DNA from: Brevundimonas sp. EYE_349 | GTDB taxonomy: Bacteria > Pseudomonadota > Alphaproteobacteria > Caulobacterales > Caulobacteraceae | Assembly: GCF_023147505.1 (NCBI RefSeq) | Contig: NZ_JAHXPB010000004.1 | Span: 248,001 to 312,000, forward strand | DNA: 64,000 bases | Direction of reading: 5' to 3' | Part shown: piece by piece, positions 37,900 through 46,599 of the stretch | Layout of the letters: the number at the start of each line of letters is the position of its first letter | Numbering within the stretch: position 1 is the stretch's first letter | The notes under the pieces: model-generated | Database searches by the model: none | Seen by the model: the letters and a program-made list of their open reading frames with translations, nothing else | What the model was told of the DNA's origin: nothing | Program-made: the position numbers and the translations under genes

Positions 37900-38222
37900 C
37901 CCTGAAGCCACGACGCCCCAAGGTCCTGTCGGCCAATCTCTGGCTTATCGGCCCGCTGTTCGTCGGCGTCCTGCTGAACGCCGTCATAAGGCCGGTGATG
38001 GCCGACCGATTAGGGGGTGAACAGGTCGTGACCGGGGCCGGCGTGCGGGGCCGAGACGTGCATTGGGTGTTCGATGCGCCGACCCAAGGCGAACACCCGC
38101 TGGCCACGGTGTTTCTGGGATGGTCACACGGCCAGATTGCCTTGGTCGCGCTGGCGGCCGCTGTGGTGCTCGGACTGGGGGAATGGTCCATCGGGCTGTT
38201 GAGAAGGCGAGGAAAAGGCTGA
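37896..38222 (+). CDS. Small membrane protein, probable CTG start
   Basis: The 108-residue product has two membrane helices (LWLIGPLFVGVLLNAVI near residue 15, and IALVALAAAVVLGLGEWSI near 85) separated by a polar loop of about 50 residues. No ATG occurs until residue 32. CTG at 37896 overlaps the stop of the upstream gene as CTGA and has GGAGG six bases before it. A GTG near 37827 is the only upstream alternative and lacks a Shine-Dalgarno. Partner and function are unknown. Confidence 0.6.
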   Translation: MTLKPRRPKVLSANLWLIGPLFVGVLLNAVIRPVMADRLGGEQVVTGAGVRGRDVHWVFDAPTQGEHPLATVFLGWSHGQIALVALAAAVVLGLGEWSIGLLRRRGKG

Positions 38223-38253
38223 CCGGCCTGCGGCGCGGCCTCAGTTCAGCGAT

Positions 38254-38994
38254 TCAGGTCGTCGCCAGCCGCCATGCCGCCGCAACCGGCTGAATGTCCA
38301 GGTTTGCCGCCTTGGCCAGGCGGATCAGACGATCGATGTCCTCTAGCCGGCATCCATAGGGCGTCGGGGCGTCGCTGACGTCATGGCCATAGGCGATCAG
38401 CCAACTCTTTGACTCCGCCGTCTGCTCTATCAGTTTCTCCAGATCATAGCCCGGCAGGCGGCGGCTCTCGAGACCGATGGCCTGCAACAGATTACGGTCC
38501 GCAGTTCCTGTGTTGACGCCATCGCGCACCCCGCGTCCGCACAGGAACCGGCGGTCGATCACTGGCTTGGCCGTCCGCGCGCAGTCGCCGAACGGATAGG
38601 CGAAGGTCTGCATTTCATAACCATTCAGCCGCTCGGCCACCCAGGCGGCGTTGCGCGCCAGGCTGGCGTCCAGTTCGGCCGGCGACAGGGTCAGGGTCGA
38701 GACGTGTTCGTAGGTATGGCAGCCGACCTCATGCCCCGCCGCGTGCAGGGCCTGCAGATGCTCGACCTCGAACTGAGGCAGGTCCAGGTTCCGCCCGCCC
38801 GCCAGACCGCCGCACACATAATAGGTCGCCTTGACGCCATGCTGGGCCAGAATGGGTCCGGCCTCTGTCCAGGCGCTGGCGGGGATGTCATCGAACGACA
38901 GGCTCAGAACCCCGCGCGCCGGTCGGATATCGACGGGGCGGACGTCCAGATAGCGGCCGGCGCGGCGGCGCATCTTGTCGATGAAGGCTCTCAT
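38254..38994 (-). CDS. Polysaccharide deacetylase family protein
   Basis: This NodB-homology protein is predicted to remove N- or O-acetyl groups from a glycan. The 246-residue product has LSLSFDDIPAS (catalytic Asp pair), GHEVGCHTYEHVSTL with the metal-binding H-x3-H, FAYPFGD, and a late LIAYGHDVSD with the catalytic His. There is no signal peptide; the N-terminus is basic (MRAFIDKMRRRAGRYLD), so it may work in the cytoplasm or be exported another way. Confidence 0.9.
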   Translation of the reverse strand: MRAFIDKMRRRAGRYLDVRPVDIRPARGVLSLSFDDIPASAWTEAGPILAQHGVKATYYVCGGLAGGRNLDLPQFEVEHLQALHAAGHEVGCHTYEHVSTLTLSPAELDASLARNAAWVAERLNGYEMQTFAYPFGDCARTAKPVIDRRFLCGRGVRDGVNTGTADRNLLQAIGLESRRLPGYDLEKLIEQTAESKSWLIAYGHDVSDAPTPYGCRLEDIDRLIRLAKAANLDIQPVAAAWRLATT

Positions 38995-39031
38995 GACCGG
39001 CCTTATCCCACAGCCGCCTTAAGGTCGGGTT

Positions 39032-40327
39032 TCAGACGGTGACAGGTTGCGCCGTTACGCCGCGCACGCCGAAGACGCGGCGATAGCGTTCGATCTCGGC
39101 CGGATCGCCCACGGCTTTTTCAGGATTGTCCGACAGTTTGACAGCGGGTCGCCCCCCGGCCTCGGCCACCTTGCAGACCAGAGAAATAGGCTCCAGTTCA
39201 GGCGCGAAGGCGGGCGAGCAGTCGCGGAAGTCATTGGTCAGATTGGTGCCCCAGCCGAAGCTGAGACGGGCGCGACCGTGGAAGTGCGCGTGGGTCGCCT
39301 CGATGCTGTCGATGTCCATGCCGTCCGAGAAGATCAGCAGCTTCTCCTTCGGATCGCGCCCATGCGCTGTCCACCAGCCGATCAACCGCTCGCCGGCGGG
39401 AATGGGCGGGGCGGAATCGGGACGGAAGCCGGTCCAGTCGGCCACCCATTCCGGCGCCTGATCCAGAAAGGCCTCGGTGCCGAAGGCGTCGGGCAGGACG
39501 ATCAGCAGATTGCCCGCATAATGTCTGCGCCACTCGTCCAGCACGGCGTAAGGGACCTGGGCCAAGGCCGCGTCGTCGGGCGCCAGGGCGGCCAGCACCA
39601 TCGGCAGCTCGTGGCCATTGGTGCCGATGGCCTCCAGATCGTTCTCCATGGCGTGCAGCACGTTCGATGTGCCGATGAAGGACCGGCCCAGACCCTCCTT
39701 CAGGGCCTGAATGCACCAGCGTTGCCACAGGAAACCGTGCCGTCGCCGGGTGCCGAAGTCCGAAAGGGCAAGATCGGGCAGGAGCCGCAACCGCTCCACC
39801 TTGGACCAAAGCCGGGTCTTGGCGCGCGAATACAGGATGTCCAGTTCGAAGCGACCCAGCCGCTGCATCCCGACCCGGCAGCGCAACTCGTTCAGGATGG
39901 CCAGCGCCGGGATTTCCCACAGCGTCACCTCGGCCCAGGCGCCGGAGAAGGTCAGCACATACTGACCATCCTGAACCGACAGATCGTATTCCGGCAATTG
40001 GTAGTCGGTCAGCCATGCGATGAAATCCGGCGAGAAGATCTGCTTCACCCCATAGAAGCTGTTGCCCGCCAGCCAGACCAACTCCTTGTTGGTGAAGCGC
40101 AGGGTGCGGGCGTGATCCAACTGTTCGCGCAGGGCCGCGATGTCGACTTCTTCGGCCAGACGCACGGTCTTGGTGCGGTTGATGACCTGGAAGGTGACCG
40201 GCCCGTCGCGATGCTCGCGCCAGATCATCTGCAGCATCAGCAGCTTGTAGAAGTCGGTGTCCAGCAGGCTGCGGACGATCGGGTCCAGGCGAAAGCCGTG
40301 GTCATAGGCGCGTTTGGCGAGATCCAT
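39032..40327 (-). CDS. pncB: Nicotinate phosphoribosyltransferase
   Basis: PncB converts nicotinate and PRPP to nicotinate mononucleotide in NAD salvage. The 431-residue protein has [20 protein letters not shown] at the N-terminus, the [27 protein letters not shown] segment with the phosphorylatable His, and [34 protein letters not shown], the ribose-phosphate binding region. Length and motifs match the E. coli-type enzyme. Confidence 0.96.
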   Translation of the reverse strand: MDLAKRAYDHGFRLDPIVRSLLDTDFYKLLMLQMIWREHRDGPVTFQVINRTKTVRLAEEVDIAALREQLDHARTLRFTNKELVWLAGNSFYGVKQIFSPDFIAWLTDYQLPEYDLSVQDGQYVLTFSGAWAEVTLWEIPALAILNELRCRVGMQRLGRFELDILYSRAKTRLWSKVERLRLLPDLALSDFGTRRRHGFLWQRWCIQALKEGLGRSFIGTSNVLHAMENDLEAIGTNGHELPMVLAALAPDDAALAQVPYAVLDEWRRHYAGNLLIVLPDAFGTEAFLDQAPEWVADWTGFRPDSAPPIPAGERLIGWWTAHGRDPKEKLLIFSDGMDIDSIEATHAHFHGRARLSFGWGTNLTNDFRDCSPAFAPELEPISLVCKVAEAGGRPAVKLSDNPEKAVGDPAEIERYRRVFGVRGVTAQPVTV

Positions 40328-40382
40328 GACGGCATTTGAGCCGATGGGACCGGGGAGTGCACGTTTTTTCCGCCTCTTCCTC

Positions 40383-40489
40383 CGTCATCCTCGGGCTTGA
40401 CCCGAGGATCGGATGTTGGACGGACTGTGCGTCAGTTCGGGCGCAATGCGGCGGAAACCCCGGTCCTCGGGTCAAGCCCGAGAATGACG
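40383..40489. repeat. Inverted-pair intergenic repeat, REP-like
   Basis: Left arm CGTCATCCTCGGGCTTGACC... (40383-40409) and right arm TCCTCGGGTCAAGCCCGAG... (40464-40489) are near-perfect inverted copies around about 54 bases. Each arm is itself partly palindromic (CTCGGGCTTGACCCGAG). This resembles the short intergenic repeats common in alphaproteobacteria. It lies in the divergent gap between dinB and pncB. Confidence 0.75.
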
Positions 40490-40503
40490 AGGCGGGGATC
40501 TCT

Positions 40504-41766
40504 TCACCCCTTCAGCGCCCGCCCCGCCACCACGGCGTCCTTGCCGAACTTCTCACGCAGCACGTCGATGGCGCGTTCGGTCTTCAGGGCGCGGGTCTCG
40601 GGTGTCTGGAACAGGCCGGCGGGCGCGTCCTCCGCGTCCTGAACATCGGCCATGCCGATGCCGATCAGGCGATAGGGGCGGCCCAGTTCCGGTTTCAACA
40701 GGTCCCGCCCGGCGGCGAACAGGGCGCGCGCGGTCTGGACCGGATCGGGCAGGGTGATGCGGCGGGTCACGATCTTGAAATCCGCGCGCCGCAGCTTCAG
40801 CACCAGGACACGACTGGCCACCCCGTCGCGGCGGGCCTTGGACGCCAGCTTCTCGCACAGCGGCCACAGCTCGGCCTCCAGCGCCTCGGCCGACGTCAGG
40901 TCTTCGTTGAAGGTGGTCTCGGCGCTCATCCCCTTGCGGTCCCGCTCGGGGTTCACGGCGCGGGCGTCGCGGGCGTAGGCCAGGTCGTGCAGGCGCAAAC
41001 CCGATTCGCCGTAGCGTTTGACCAGATCGCGCACGTCCGCCCGCGCCAGGTCGCCGATGGTGGAATAGCCGTCGCTGCGCAACGCCTTGCCGAACACCGG
41101 GCCGACGCCGGGCAGGGCGGTGACGGGGCGGGGCGCCAGCAGGCTTTGCGCATTCGCCGTCCCCACGACGGAGAAGCCGCGCGGCTTATCCATCTCCGAC
41201 GCCATCTTGGCCAGGAAGCGGTTGGGCGCCAGGCCGATGGACACGGTCAGGCCGGTCGCCTCCTCAATCCGCTTCTGAAACCGGATCAACTGCAGCGCGG
41301 GCGGCCCGCCGTTCAGTCGTTCGGTTCCCGACAGATCGACCCAGGCCTCGTCCAGCGACAGCGGCTGGATCAGCGGCGTCAGTTGTCCCAAGGCGCCCAG
41401 GATACGTTGGGATTCGAAGACGTATTTCGTGAAGTCGGGCCGGATGACCACGGCCTCCGGGCAGGCCTTCAGCGCCTTGAACATCGGCATGGCCGAGCCG
41501 ACGCCGTACTGGCGCGCGACATAGCAGGCGGTGGACACAACGCCGCGCTTGCCTCCGCCGACGATAACCGGCTTGTCACGCAGTTCCGGCCGGTCGCGCT
41601 TCTCGACCGAGGCGTAGAAGGCGTCGCAATCCATGTGGGCGATGGACAGCTGGTCCAGTTCGGGATCGGCGACAATCCGTCGCGATCCGCACGCCGGACA
41701 TCGGCCATCCGGCGGCCCGGCGGGGTCTTCGCCGGTCCAAAGGCAGTCGCGACATATGGCCTTCAT
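40504..41766 (-). CDS. dinB: DNA polymerase IV (Y-family) with N-terminal zinc ribbon
   Basis: This error-prone translesion polymerase has 420 residues. An N-terminal zinc-ribbon-like extension (CRDC...CPACGSRR), frequent in rhizobial and caulobacterial DinB, precedes the palm domain with [15 protein letters not shown] and [11 protein letters not shown], which hold the catalytic acidic residues. The HhH region ([12 protein letters not shown]) and the little-finger domain follow. I used ATG 41766 (MKAICRDC). No GTTC-N7-GTTC LexA box is visible upstream. Confidence 0.95.
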   Translation of the reverse strand: MKAICRDCLWTGEDPAGPPDGRCPACGSRRIVADPELDQLSIAHMDCDAFYASVEKRDRPELRDKPVIVGGGKRGVVSTACYVARQYGVGSAMPMFKALKACPEAVVIRPDFTKYVFESQRILGALGQLTPLIQPLSLDEAWVDLSGTERLNGGPPALQLIRFQKRIEEATGLTVSIGLAPNRFLAKMASEMDKPRGFSVVGTANAQSLLAPRPVTALPGVGPVFGKALRSDGYSTIGDLARADVRDLVKRYGESGLRLHDLAYARDARAVNPERDRKGMSAETTFNEDLTSAEALEAELWPLCEKLASKARRDGVASRVLVLKLRRADFKIVTRRITLPDPVQTARALFAAGRDLLKPELGRPYRLIGIGMADVQDAEDAPAGLFQTPETRALKTERAIDVLREKFGKDAVVAGRALKG

Positions 41767-41774
41767 GGCCACGC

Positions 41775-41789
41775 TTAAGGTCTCCGTAA
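41775..41789 (+). promoter_or_regulatory. Candidate CtrA box upstream of divK
   Basis: TTAA-ggtctcc-GTAA matches the CtrA consensus TTAA-N7-TTAA with one mismatch, about 90 bases before the divK start. CtrA regulation of divK is known in Caulobacter. A further AACTTAAG word is at 41806. Confidence 0.45.
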
Positions 41790-41878
41790 GTTTGGCTTCA
41801 CCCCAACTTAAGACTGCCCGCCTACGAATGCGACCAACGAGGCGTCCCGCGTCAGAGGGGCGCGCAGGTCAGGTGATG

Positions 41879-42244
41879 ATGTCCAAGAAAGTCCTCATCG
41901 TCGAGGATAACGAGCTGAACATGAAGCTGTTTCATGATCTGCTCGATTCCCAGGGCTATGAGACCCTGCAGACCCGTGAAGGGCTGCAGGCGCTCGCCCT
42001 GGCCCGCGCCCATCACCCCGACCTGATCCTGATGGACATCCAGCTGCCGGAAATCTCGGGGCTGGAAGTCACCAAATGGCTGAAGGACGACGAGGAACTG
42101 AACCACATCCCCGTCATCGCCGTGACCGCCTTCGCTATGAAGGGCGATGAGGAGCGGATCCGCCAGGGCGGCTGCGAGGCCTATATCTCCAAGCCGATCT
42201 CGGTCATGCATTTCCTCGACACAATCCGGCAGCACCTGGGATGA
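41879..42244 (+). CDS. divK: Single-domain response regulator DivK
   Basis: DivK is the cell-cycle and polarity regulator phosphorylated by PleC/DivJ; it acts through DivL and CckA on CtrA. The 121-residue receiver domain starts [20 protein letters not shown] with phosphoacceptor D53 ([13 protein letters not shown]) and switch/Lys residues in VTAFAMKG and YISKPIS. The sequence is close to Caulobacter DivK. A tandem ATG at 41876 is an alternative start. The stop overlaps pleD by 4 bases. Confidence 0.95.
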   Translation: MSKKVLIVEDNELNMKLFHDLLDSQGYETLQTREGLQALALARAHHPDLILMDIQLPEISGLEVTKWLKDDEELNHIPVIAVTAFAMKGDEERIRQGGCEAYISKPISVMHFLDTIRQHLG

Positions 42245-43602
42245 GCGCGCGCATCCTCGTGGTCGACGACGTGGACGTGAACGTCCGCCTGCTGGAAGCC
42301 AAGCTGACGGTTGAATATTACGACGCCCTGACCTGCAACGACGGGGTCACGGCCTTGGCTCTGGCGGCTGAGCATCAGCCGGACCTGATCCTGCTGGACG
42401 TCATGATGCCCGGCATGGACGGGTTCGAGACCTGCCGACGGCTGAAGGCTGAGGCTGCGACCCGCCACATCCCGGTCGTGCTGGTCACCGCCCTGGACGG
42501 GCGTCAGGACCGTATTCGCGGGCTGGAGGCGGGCGCCGACGACTTCCTGACCAAACCCATCGACGACGTGATCCTGTTCGCGCGGGTCAAGTCGCTGACC
42601 CGGCTGAAACAGGTGATGGACGAACTGCGCGAGCGCGAGGAAAGCGGCCGGCGCCTGGGCGTCGATTCTGACGGAGCGACCCGGCTGCGCAGCGAGGGCG
42701 GCCGCGTGCTGATCGTGGACGATGACCTGCGACAGGCCGAGAAGATCGCACATGAACTGGGTTCGGAACACCGCGTCACCATCGAATCCAACCCGGATGC
42801 GGCCCTGGCGGCGGCGCGCGGCGTGTTGGACCTGATCATCGTCAATGTGGCGGCGACCAGCTTCGACGGTCTGCGGATCGTGGCCCAGGCCAAGTCGGGC
42901 GACGCCCGCCGAGCGCCGATCCTGGCCATAGTCGATGCAGCCGAACGGCCGCGCATGGTCAAGGCGTTGGAGCTGGGCGCCGCCGACATCCTGCCGCGCC
43001 CAATCGACACCGAGGAACTGTCGGCGCGGGTCCGCACCCAGATCCGCCGCAAACGCTACACCGACTTCCTGCGTCATAAGCTGGACAGCAGCATGGAGAT
43101 GGCCGTCACGGACGCCCTGACCGGCCTGCATAACCGGCGCTACATGACCGGCCAGCTGCAGGCCCTGGTAGGCCGTGCGGCCCAGGGCGGCGCCCAGGTG
43201 GCGGTGCTGGTCCTGGACATCGACCACTTCAAGTCGGTCAACGACGGCTTCGGCCACGATGCCGGCGACGAGGTGCTGGTCGAGTTCGCCGTGCGCCTGG
43301 CCACCAACGTCCGCGCCGTGGATCTGCCGTGCCGCATGGGCGGCGAGGAGTTCGTCGTCGTCATGCCGGGCGCTAGTCTGGAGGACGCGGGCCGTGTCGC
43401 CGAACGCATCCGCCGCGATGTCGCCTCCGCCCCGTTCCGGGTCATGGGCGGCAAGGAGCAGATCACCATCACCATCTCGATCGGCGTGGCCGCCACGGTC
43501 GGCGACGGCGACACGCCCGAAGGTCTGCTGAAACGCGCCGATGAAGGGGTCTATGAGGCCAAGGCCGCCGGCCGCAATCGGGTGATCGCCCGCGCGGCCT
43601 GA
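42241..43602 (+). CDS. pleD: Response regulator / diguanylate cyclase PleD
   Basis: PleD makes cyclic di-GMP when phosphorylated and drives the swarmer-to-stalked transition. The 453-residue product has REC1 with phosphoacceptor D53 ([13 protein letters not shown]), a degenerate REC2 (residues 150-270, [12 protein letters not shown] with Asn where Asp is expected), and a GGDEF domain with active-site GGEEF (367-371) and the inhibitory I-site RAVD (358-361). This is the architecture of Caulobacter PleD. It starts at ATGA overlapping divK. Confidence 0.97.
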   Translation: MSARILVVDDVDVNVRLLEAKLTVEYYDALTCNDGVTALALAAEHQPDLILLDVMMPGMDGFETCRRLKAEAATRHIPVVLVTALDGRQDRIRGLEAGADDFLTKPIDDVILFARVKSLTRLKQVMDELREREESGRRLGVDSDGATRLRSEGGRVLIVDDDLRQAEKIAHELGSEHRVTIESNPDAALAAARGVLDLIIVNVAATSFDGLRIVAQAKSGDARRAPILAIVDAAERPRMVKALELGAADILPRPIDTEELSARVRTQIRRKRYTDFLRHKLDSSMEMAVTDALTGLHNRRYMTGQLQALVGRAAQGGAQVAVLVLDIDHFKSVNDGFGHDAGDEVLVEFAVRLATNVRAVDLPCRMGGEEFVVVMPGASLEDAGRVAERIRRDVASAPFRVMGGKEQITITISIGVAATVGDGDTPEGLLKRADEGVYEAKAAGRNRVIARAA

Positions 43603-43615
43603 GGTCAGGCCCCGA

Positions 43616-43651
43616 CAACGAAAAACGCCCGGCTGGAGACCAGCCGGGCGT
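43616..43651 (-). terminator. Rho-independent terminator of rpmG
   Basis: ACGCCCGGCTGG (43625-43636) pairs with CCAGCCGGGCGT (43640-43651) around a 3-base loop. On the minus strand it is followed by TTTTTCGTTG. It lies 26 bases after the rpmG stop and 14 after the pleD stop. Confidence 0.85.
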
Positions 43652-43676
43652 CCTCGATTTTCAGCCGATCAAGTGC

Positions 43677-43844
43677 TTACTTGATCTTGCCTTCCTTGAA
43701 CTCGACGTGCTTACGCACGACGGGGTCGTACTTCTTGACGACCATCTTCTCGGTCATGGTGCGGGCGTTCTTCTTGGTGACGTAGAAGAAGCCGGTGTCG
43801 GCCGTGGAGTTCAGGCGGATCTTGATGGAAGCCGGTTTGGCCAT
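43677..43844 (-). CDS. rpmG: 50S ribosomal protein L33
   Basis: This 55-residue ribosomal protein reads [20 protein letters not shown] and continues [20 protein letters not shown] to VEFKEGKIK, the standard L33 sequence. It lacks the CxxC pairs of the zinc-binding form, so it is the zinc-independent type. It follows the divK-pleD locus in convergent orientation and ends before a strong terminator. Confidence 0.97.
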   Translation of the reverse strand: MAKPASIKIRLNSTADTGFFYVTKKNARTMTEKMVVKKYDPVVRKHVEFKEGKIK

Positions 43845-43970
43845 CGGAATTACCTCTGCGACGGCGAAAGCCGCTTAAAATAAGAGGCGCGGAACATACT
43901 CAGGATCGCCCCAAAGTCAACGGGCGCGATGACGCGTTGATGGGGCGGGGCGCACATATAGTCTGACCGC

Positions 43971-44537
43971 ATGAAAATCGCATCCCTGCTGGCCGCTGCG
44001 GCCCTGATCTCCCTCGCGTCCGCCGGCGTGGCGGCCGCGTCTCCCGCGCCGGCGCAGCACGATTTCCTGGCGCGGTTGAACGCCCTGTGCGGCCAGCGAT
44101 TCGAAGGCCGTGTCGTCACCACCGACGCCGCCGACGCCAGGTTCGCCAGCGAGCGGCTGATCATGCACGTCCGCGACTGTTCGTCGGACGAGGTGCGCAT
44201 TCCCTTCGCCGTGGGGGCGGATCGTTCGCGGACCTGGGTCGTGACGAAGATGGGCGCCGGTCTGCGGCTGAAGCACGACCATCGGCACGCCGACGGAACA
44301 ACCGACGTGCTGCACTGGTACGGCGGCGACACGGCCAACGCCGGCACGGCCGAGCGGCAGGAGTTCCCGGTGGACGCCGAATCTGTCGCTCTGTTCAACG
44401 CCAATGACGCGGCGGTCTCGACCACCAATGTCTGGGCGATGGAGGTCTATCCCGACCGGATGTTCGCCTATGAACTGCGCCGCCCCAACCGCCATTTCCG
44501 CGTCGAGTTCGACCTGAGCAAGCCGATCGCGGACTAA
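43971..44537 (+). CDS. Secreted protein of unknown function
   Basis: The 188-residue product has a signal peptide (MKIASLLAAAALISLASAGVAAASPAPA). The mature part has ARLNALCGQRFEGRVV, IMHVRDCSSDEVRIPFAVG, RTWVVTKMGAGLRLKHDHRHADGTTDVLHWYGG, and a final YELRRPNRHFRVEFDLSKPI. Two Cys may form a disulfide. The pattern resembles conserved periplasmic proteins of Caulobacterales and sphingomonads with no assigned function. It stands alone on its strand. Confidence 0.82.
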   Translation: MKIASLLAAAALISLASAGVAAASPAPAQHDFLARLNALCGQRFEGRVVTTDAADARFASERLIMHVRDCSSDEVRIPFAVGADRSRTWVVTKMGAGLRLKHDHRHADGTTDVLHWYGGDTANAGTAERQEFPVDAESVALFNANDAAVSTTNVWAMEVYPDRMFAYELRRPNRHFRVEFDLSKPIAD

Positions 44538-44539
44538 GG

Positions 44540-44869
44540 TCAGATGGCGCGCCAGGCCTGAAGCGGCCGCACCGTGGCGCAGGCCGGGCCGCCGTTCCGG
44601 GCGCGGCCGGGCAGGATGATCTCCAGCACACGTCCCTGACGCGCCTGGGTCAGCATATCGGCGGAAATGTCGTGAACGTCGATCTTGGCGCGGCGGCTCC
44701 ATTCGCTGGCGTGCTGACCAGCCGAGGTTCCGATGGCGATATAGACGAACCGCCGCGTCGACCCCTCGCGCCGCACGAAGGGGCCGGTCAGGCGGCCGTC
44801 GTCGGACAGGGTGATCGGCGCGTCGAAACTGATCGGGCCGTCGCCGGCGATGCGCGCCCCCACCGGCAT
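44540..44869 (-). CDS. DUF5990-like protein, N-terminus possibly lost
   Basis: The 109-residue product has SFDAPITL, GRLTGPFVRREGSTRRFVYIAIGTSAGQHASEWSRRAK and the end RNGGPACATVRPLQAWR, which I associate with the DUF5990 family. Family members carry further N-terminal residues including an SLQDK-like segment. Here PYSLQDKAN is encoded directly upstream in the same frame, right after the stop of the Nudix gene. Either the start is ATG 44869 (AAGG six bases before) with a shortened N-terminus, or the domain is translated with the Nudix protein by readthrough. Confidence 0.65.
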   Translation of the reverse strand: MPVGARIAGDGPISFDAPITLSDDGRLTGPFVRREGSTRRFVYIAIGTSAGQHASEWSRRAKIDVHDISADMLTQARQGRVLEIILPGRARNGGPACATVRPLQAWRAI

Positions 44870-44896
44870 ATTGGCCTTGTCTTGCAGGCTGTAGGG

Positions 44897-45607
44897 TCAG
44901 TCCCTGTGTTCGACGCGGTGCTGTCCGTGCGCCATACGCACGAAGGGCAGGGGACGGTTCGGCTGCGTCAATCGTTCGGCCAACTCTCCCAGCACGAATC
45001 GGGTGATGGCCGGCAGGTCCAGCGCGCGCGCCTGATCCAGCGGCAGCCAGGCGATCTCGTCCAGTTCGCCCGATCCCGCCGTCGGCTCGGGCGTCAGCAG
45101 GGCCTCGGCCTGCGCCATGAAGAAACGCGCGTCGAACCGACGTGCGCGGCCAGGCGGGGTGATGGCGCGCGCGATATAGGACAGGACCGACAGATCGGGC
45201 AGGGCGCCCGCCTGCCGATACTCGCGCCACGGTCCGGCGACGCTGGCTGACGGCGCGGGCCGACCCAGGATCAGACCCGTCTCCTCGAATGTCTCGCGCA
45301 CGGCGGTCAGGGCCAGGGCTCGCGCGCGGCGCGCGGGCAACTCGATCTCCAGCCTCCGCGCGACGTCGGACGACAGATCGCCCGTCGAGGCGGCGGTGAA
45401 GTCGCTGCGGTCGATCCGCCCGCCCGGAAACACCCATTTCGACGCCATGAACACATGACCGGGCGCGCGACGCCCCATCAGCACCTCGGGCCGCGACCCG
45501 CCCCGCGTCAGGATCAGGGTCGCAGCGTCCTTGGGCCTCTGCCGCACGCCTGTCACGCGCGGCGCGTCGGCCAGGTCCTGAGTGGCGTCGAAGGGGGCGG
45601 CAGACAT
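44897..45607 (-). CDS. Nudix hydrolase, NUDT19-like
   Basis: Nudix proteins cleave nucleoside diphosphates linked to another moiety. The 236-residue product has DAATLILTRGG and VLMGRRAPGHVFMASKWVFPGGRID, then after an insertion ALTAVRETFEETGLIL, which completes the box. The long gap between GG and RETFEETG and the ASKWVFPGG stretch are typical of the NUDT7/19 coenzyme-A-type branch. The stop TGA is followed in frame by the DUF5990 domain. Confidence 0.88.
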   Translation of the reverse strand: MSAAPFDATQDLADAPRVTGVRQRPKDAATLILTRGGSRPEVLMGRRAPGHVFMASKWVFPGGRIDRSDFTAASTGDLSSDVARRLEIELPARRARALALTAVRETFEETGLILGRPAPSASVAGPWREYRQAGALPDLSVLSYIARAITPPGRARRFDARFFMAQAEALLTPEPTAGSGELDEIAWLPLDQARALDLPAITRFVLGELAERLTQPNRPLPFVRMAHGQHRVEHRD

Positions 45608-45665
45608 GCCCGATCAATGAACCGGGACGAAAGATGGGGCAAGCCGCCTGACCTCCCGGCGGACG

Positions 45666-46460
45666 TCAGTCTCTGCGCCGCCAGTACGCGACATAGGTCC
45701 CCGCTTCCTGCTCGTCGGGCCGGTAGCCGAAGCGATGAGTGACCGATGTCAGGCGAATCTTTTCGTCCGACGGTCGCAGTGTCAGGAAGGCGGCCATCAG
45801 TCGGTCGCGGTCCGCGTTCGAAAGGTTCGGACGGGTTTCGCCCGACACCTCGCAGAGGGTAGACGCGCAGGTGACCTTTACGGACGTAATGTCTTCGTCG
45901 AAGGCGGATACATCGTGATAGCCCTGTGAAAGCGCCTGTTCGGCTCGTGGCGACCAGGCTGCGTCTCGAGGGCCGTTCGCCACCTCGGCCTCAAGGACTT
46001 CCGGATCAGGGCGCGTCTGGCGTTCCGGCGCGTTCTGGGCAGACAAGGTTGTCGGCGCCGGATTCGGCTCAGTGGGCGACTTCGCGGTCTCATAAGACAG
46101 CAGGCTGGCGGCGAGCAGGGCGGCGGTGATCATGATCGGTCTCCAACGTCGGGTGAGGAACGCGCGGCCCAGAGGCGGCGCGTCGGGACGCGGAGGCTTT
46201 GAGGCGTCTGTCGGGAGCGGCGCCAGATCGATTAAATCGTCACGATTTTCTTGGGCGACCAACAGGCGGGCGATTTCACGACTGGAGCCGATGCCGGTCT
46301 TGCGTCGTGCGGACCGGAAACGTTCGTTCACCGCCAGTTCGGACAGCCCCTTCAGGACGGCGATGGACTTGGCCGTGTGGCCCTGCCCAAGAAGGATCAG
46401 CAGTTCGCGCTCGGCTGCGTTCAGGCGAGCGAGTGCGGCGTCGAAAGGCTGATCCTTCAT
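45666..46460 (-). CDS. Membrane-anchored LuxR-type HTH protein
   Basis: The 264-residue product has an N-terminal GerE/LuxR-like HTH (LNAAERELLILLGQGHTAKSIAVLKGLSELAVNERFRSARRKTGI, residues 12-58), a linker, one membrane helix (PIMITAALLAASLLSYETA, near residue 110), and a C-terminal domain probably in the periplasm. That domain has two Cys (VTCASTLCEVSGE) and a short beta-like fold. There is no receiver or autoinducer domain. The layout suggests transmembrane signalling like ToxR/CadC but with a different HTH. I set the start at ATG 46460 because the earlier ATG lies in the adjacent repeat. Confidence 0.78.
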   Translation of the reverse strand: MKDQPFDAALARLNAAERELLILLGQGHTAKSIAVLKGLSELAVNERFRSARRKTGIGSSREIARLLVAQENRDDLIDLAPLPTDASKPPRPDAPPLGRAFLTRRWRPIMITAALLAASLLSYETAKSPTEPNPAPTTLSAQNAPERQTRPDPEVLEAEVANGPRDAAWSPRAEQALSQGYHDVSAFDEDITSVKVTCASTLCEVSGETRPNLSNADRDRLMAAFLTLRPSDEKIRLTSVTHRFGYRPDEQEAGTYVAYWRRRD

Positions 46461-46461
46461 C

Positions 46462-46590
46462 CCGCTCATCCCGGCGAAACCCGGGACCCAGTGCTTTCGT
46501 TCGCACCGGCGGTCGGGATTGGCGTTTGTGTCTCGCGACCAGCGCTCTTCGCCCGCAGACCTGGGTCCCGGCTTTCGCCGGGATGAGCGG
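46462..46590. repeat. Inverted-pair intergenic repeat, REP-like (second type)
   Basis: Left arm CCGCTCATCCCGGCGAAA... (46462-46491) and right arm CTGGGTCCCGGCTTTCGCCG... (46561-46590) are inverted copies with 29 of 30 bases matching, around about 69 bases. This type (GCCGGGACCCAG) is frequent in alphaproteobacterial genomes. It lies between the HTH gene and rnr. Confidence 0.8.
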
Positions 46591-46599
46591 ATGTTGGGG

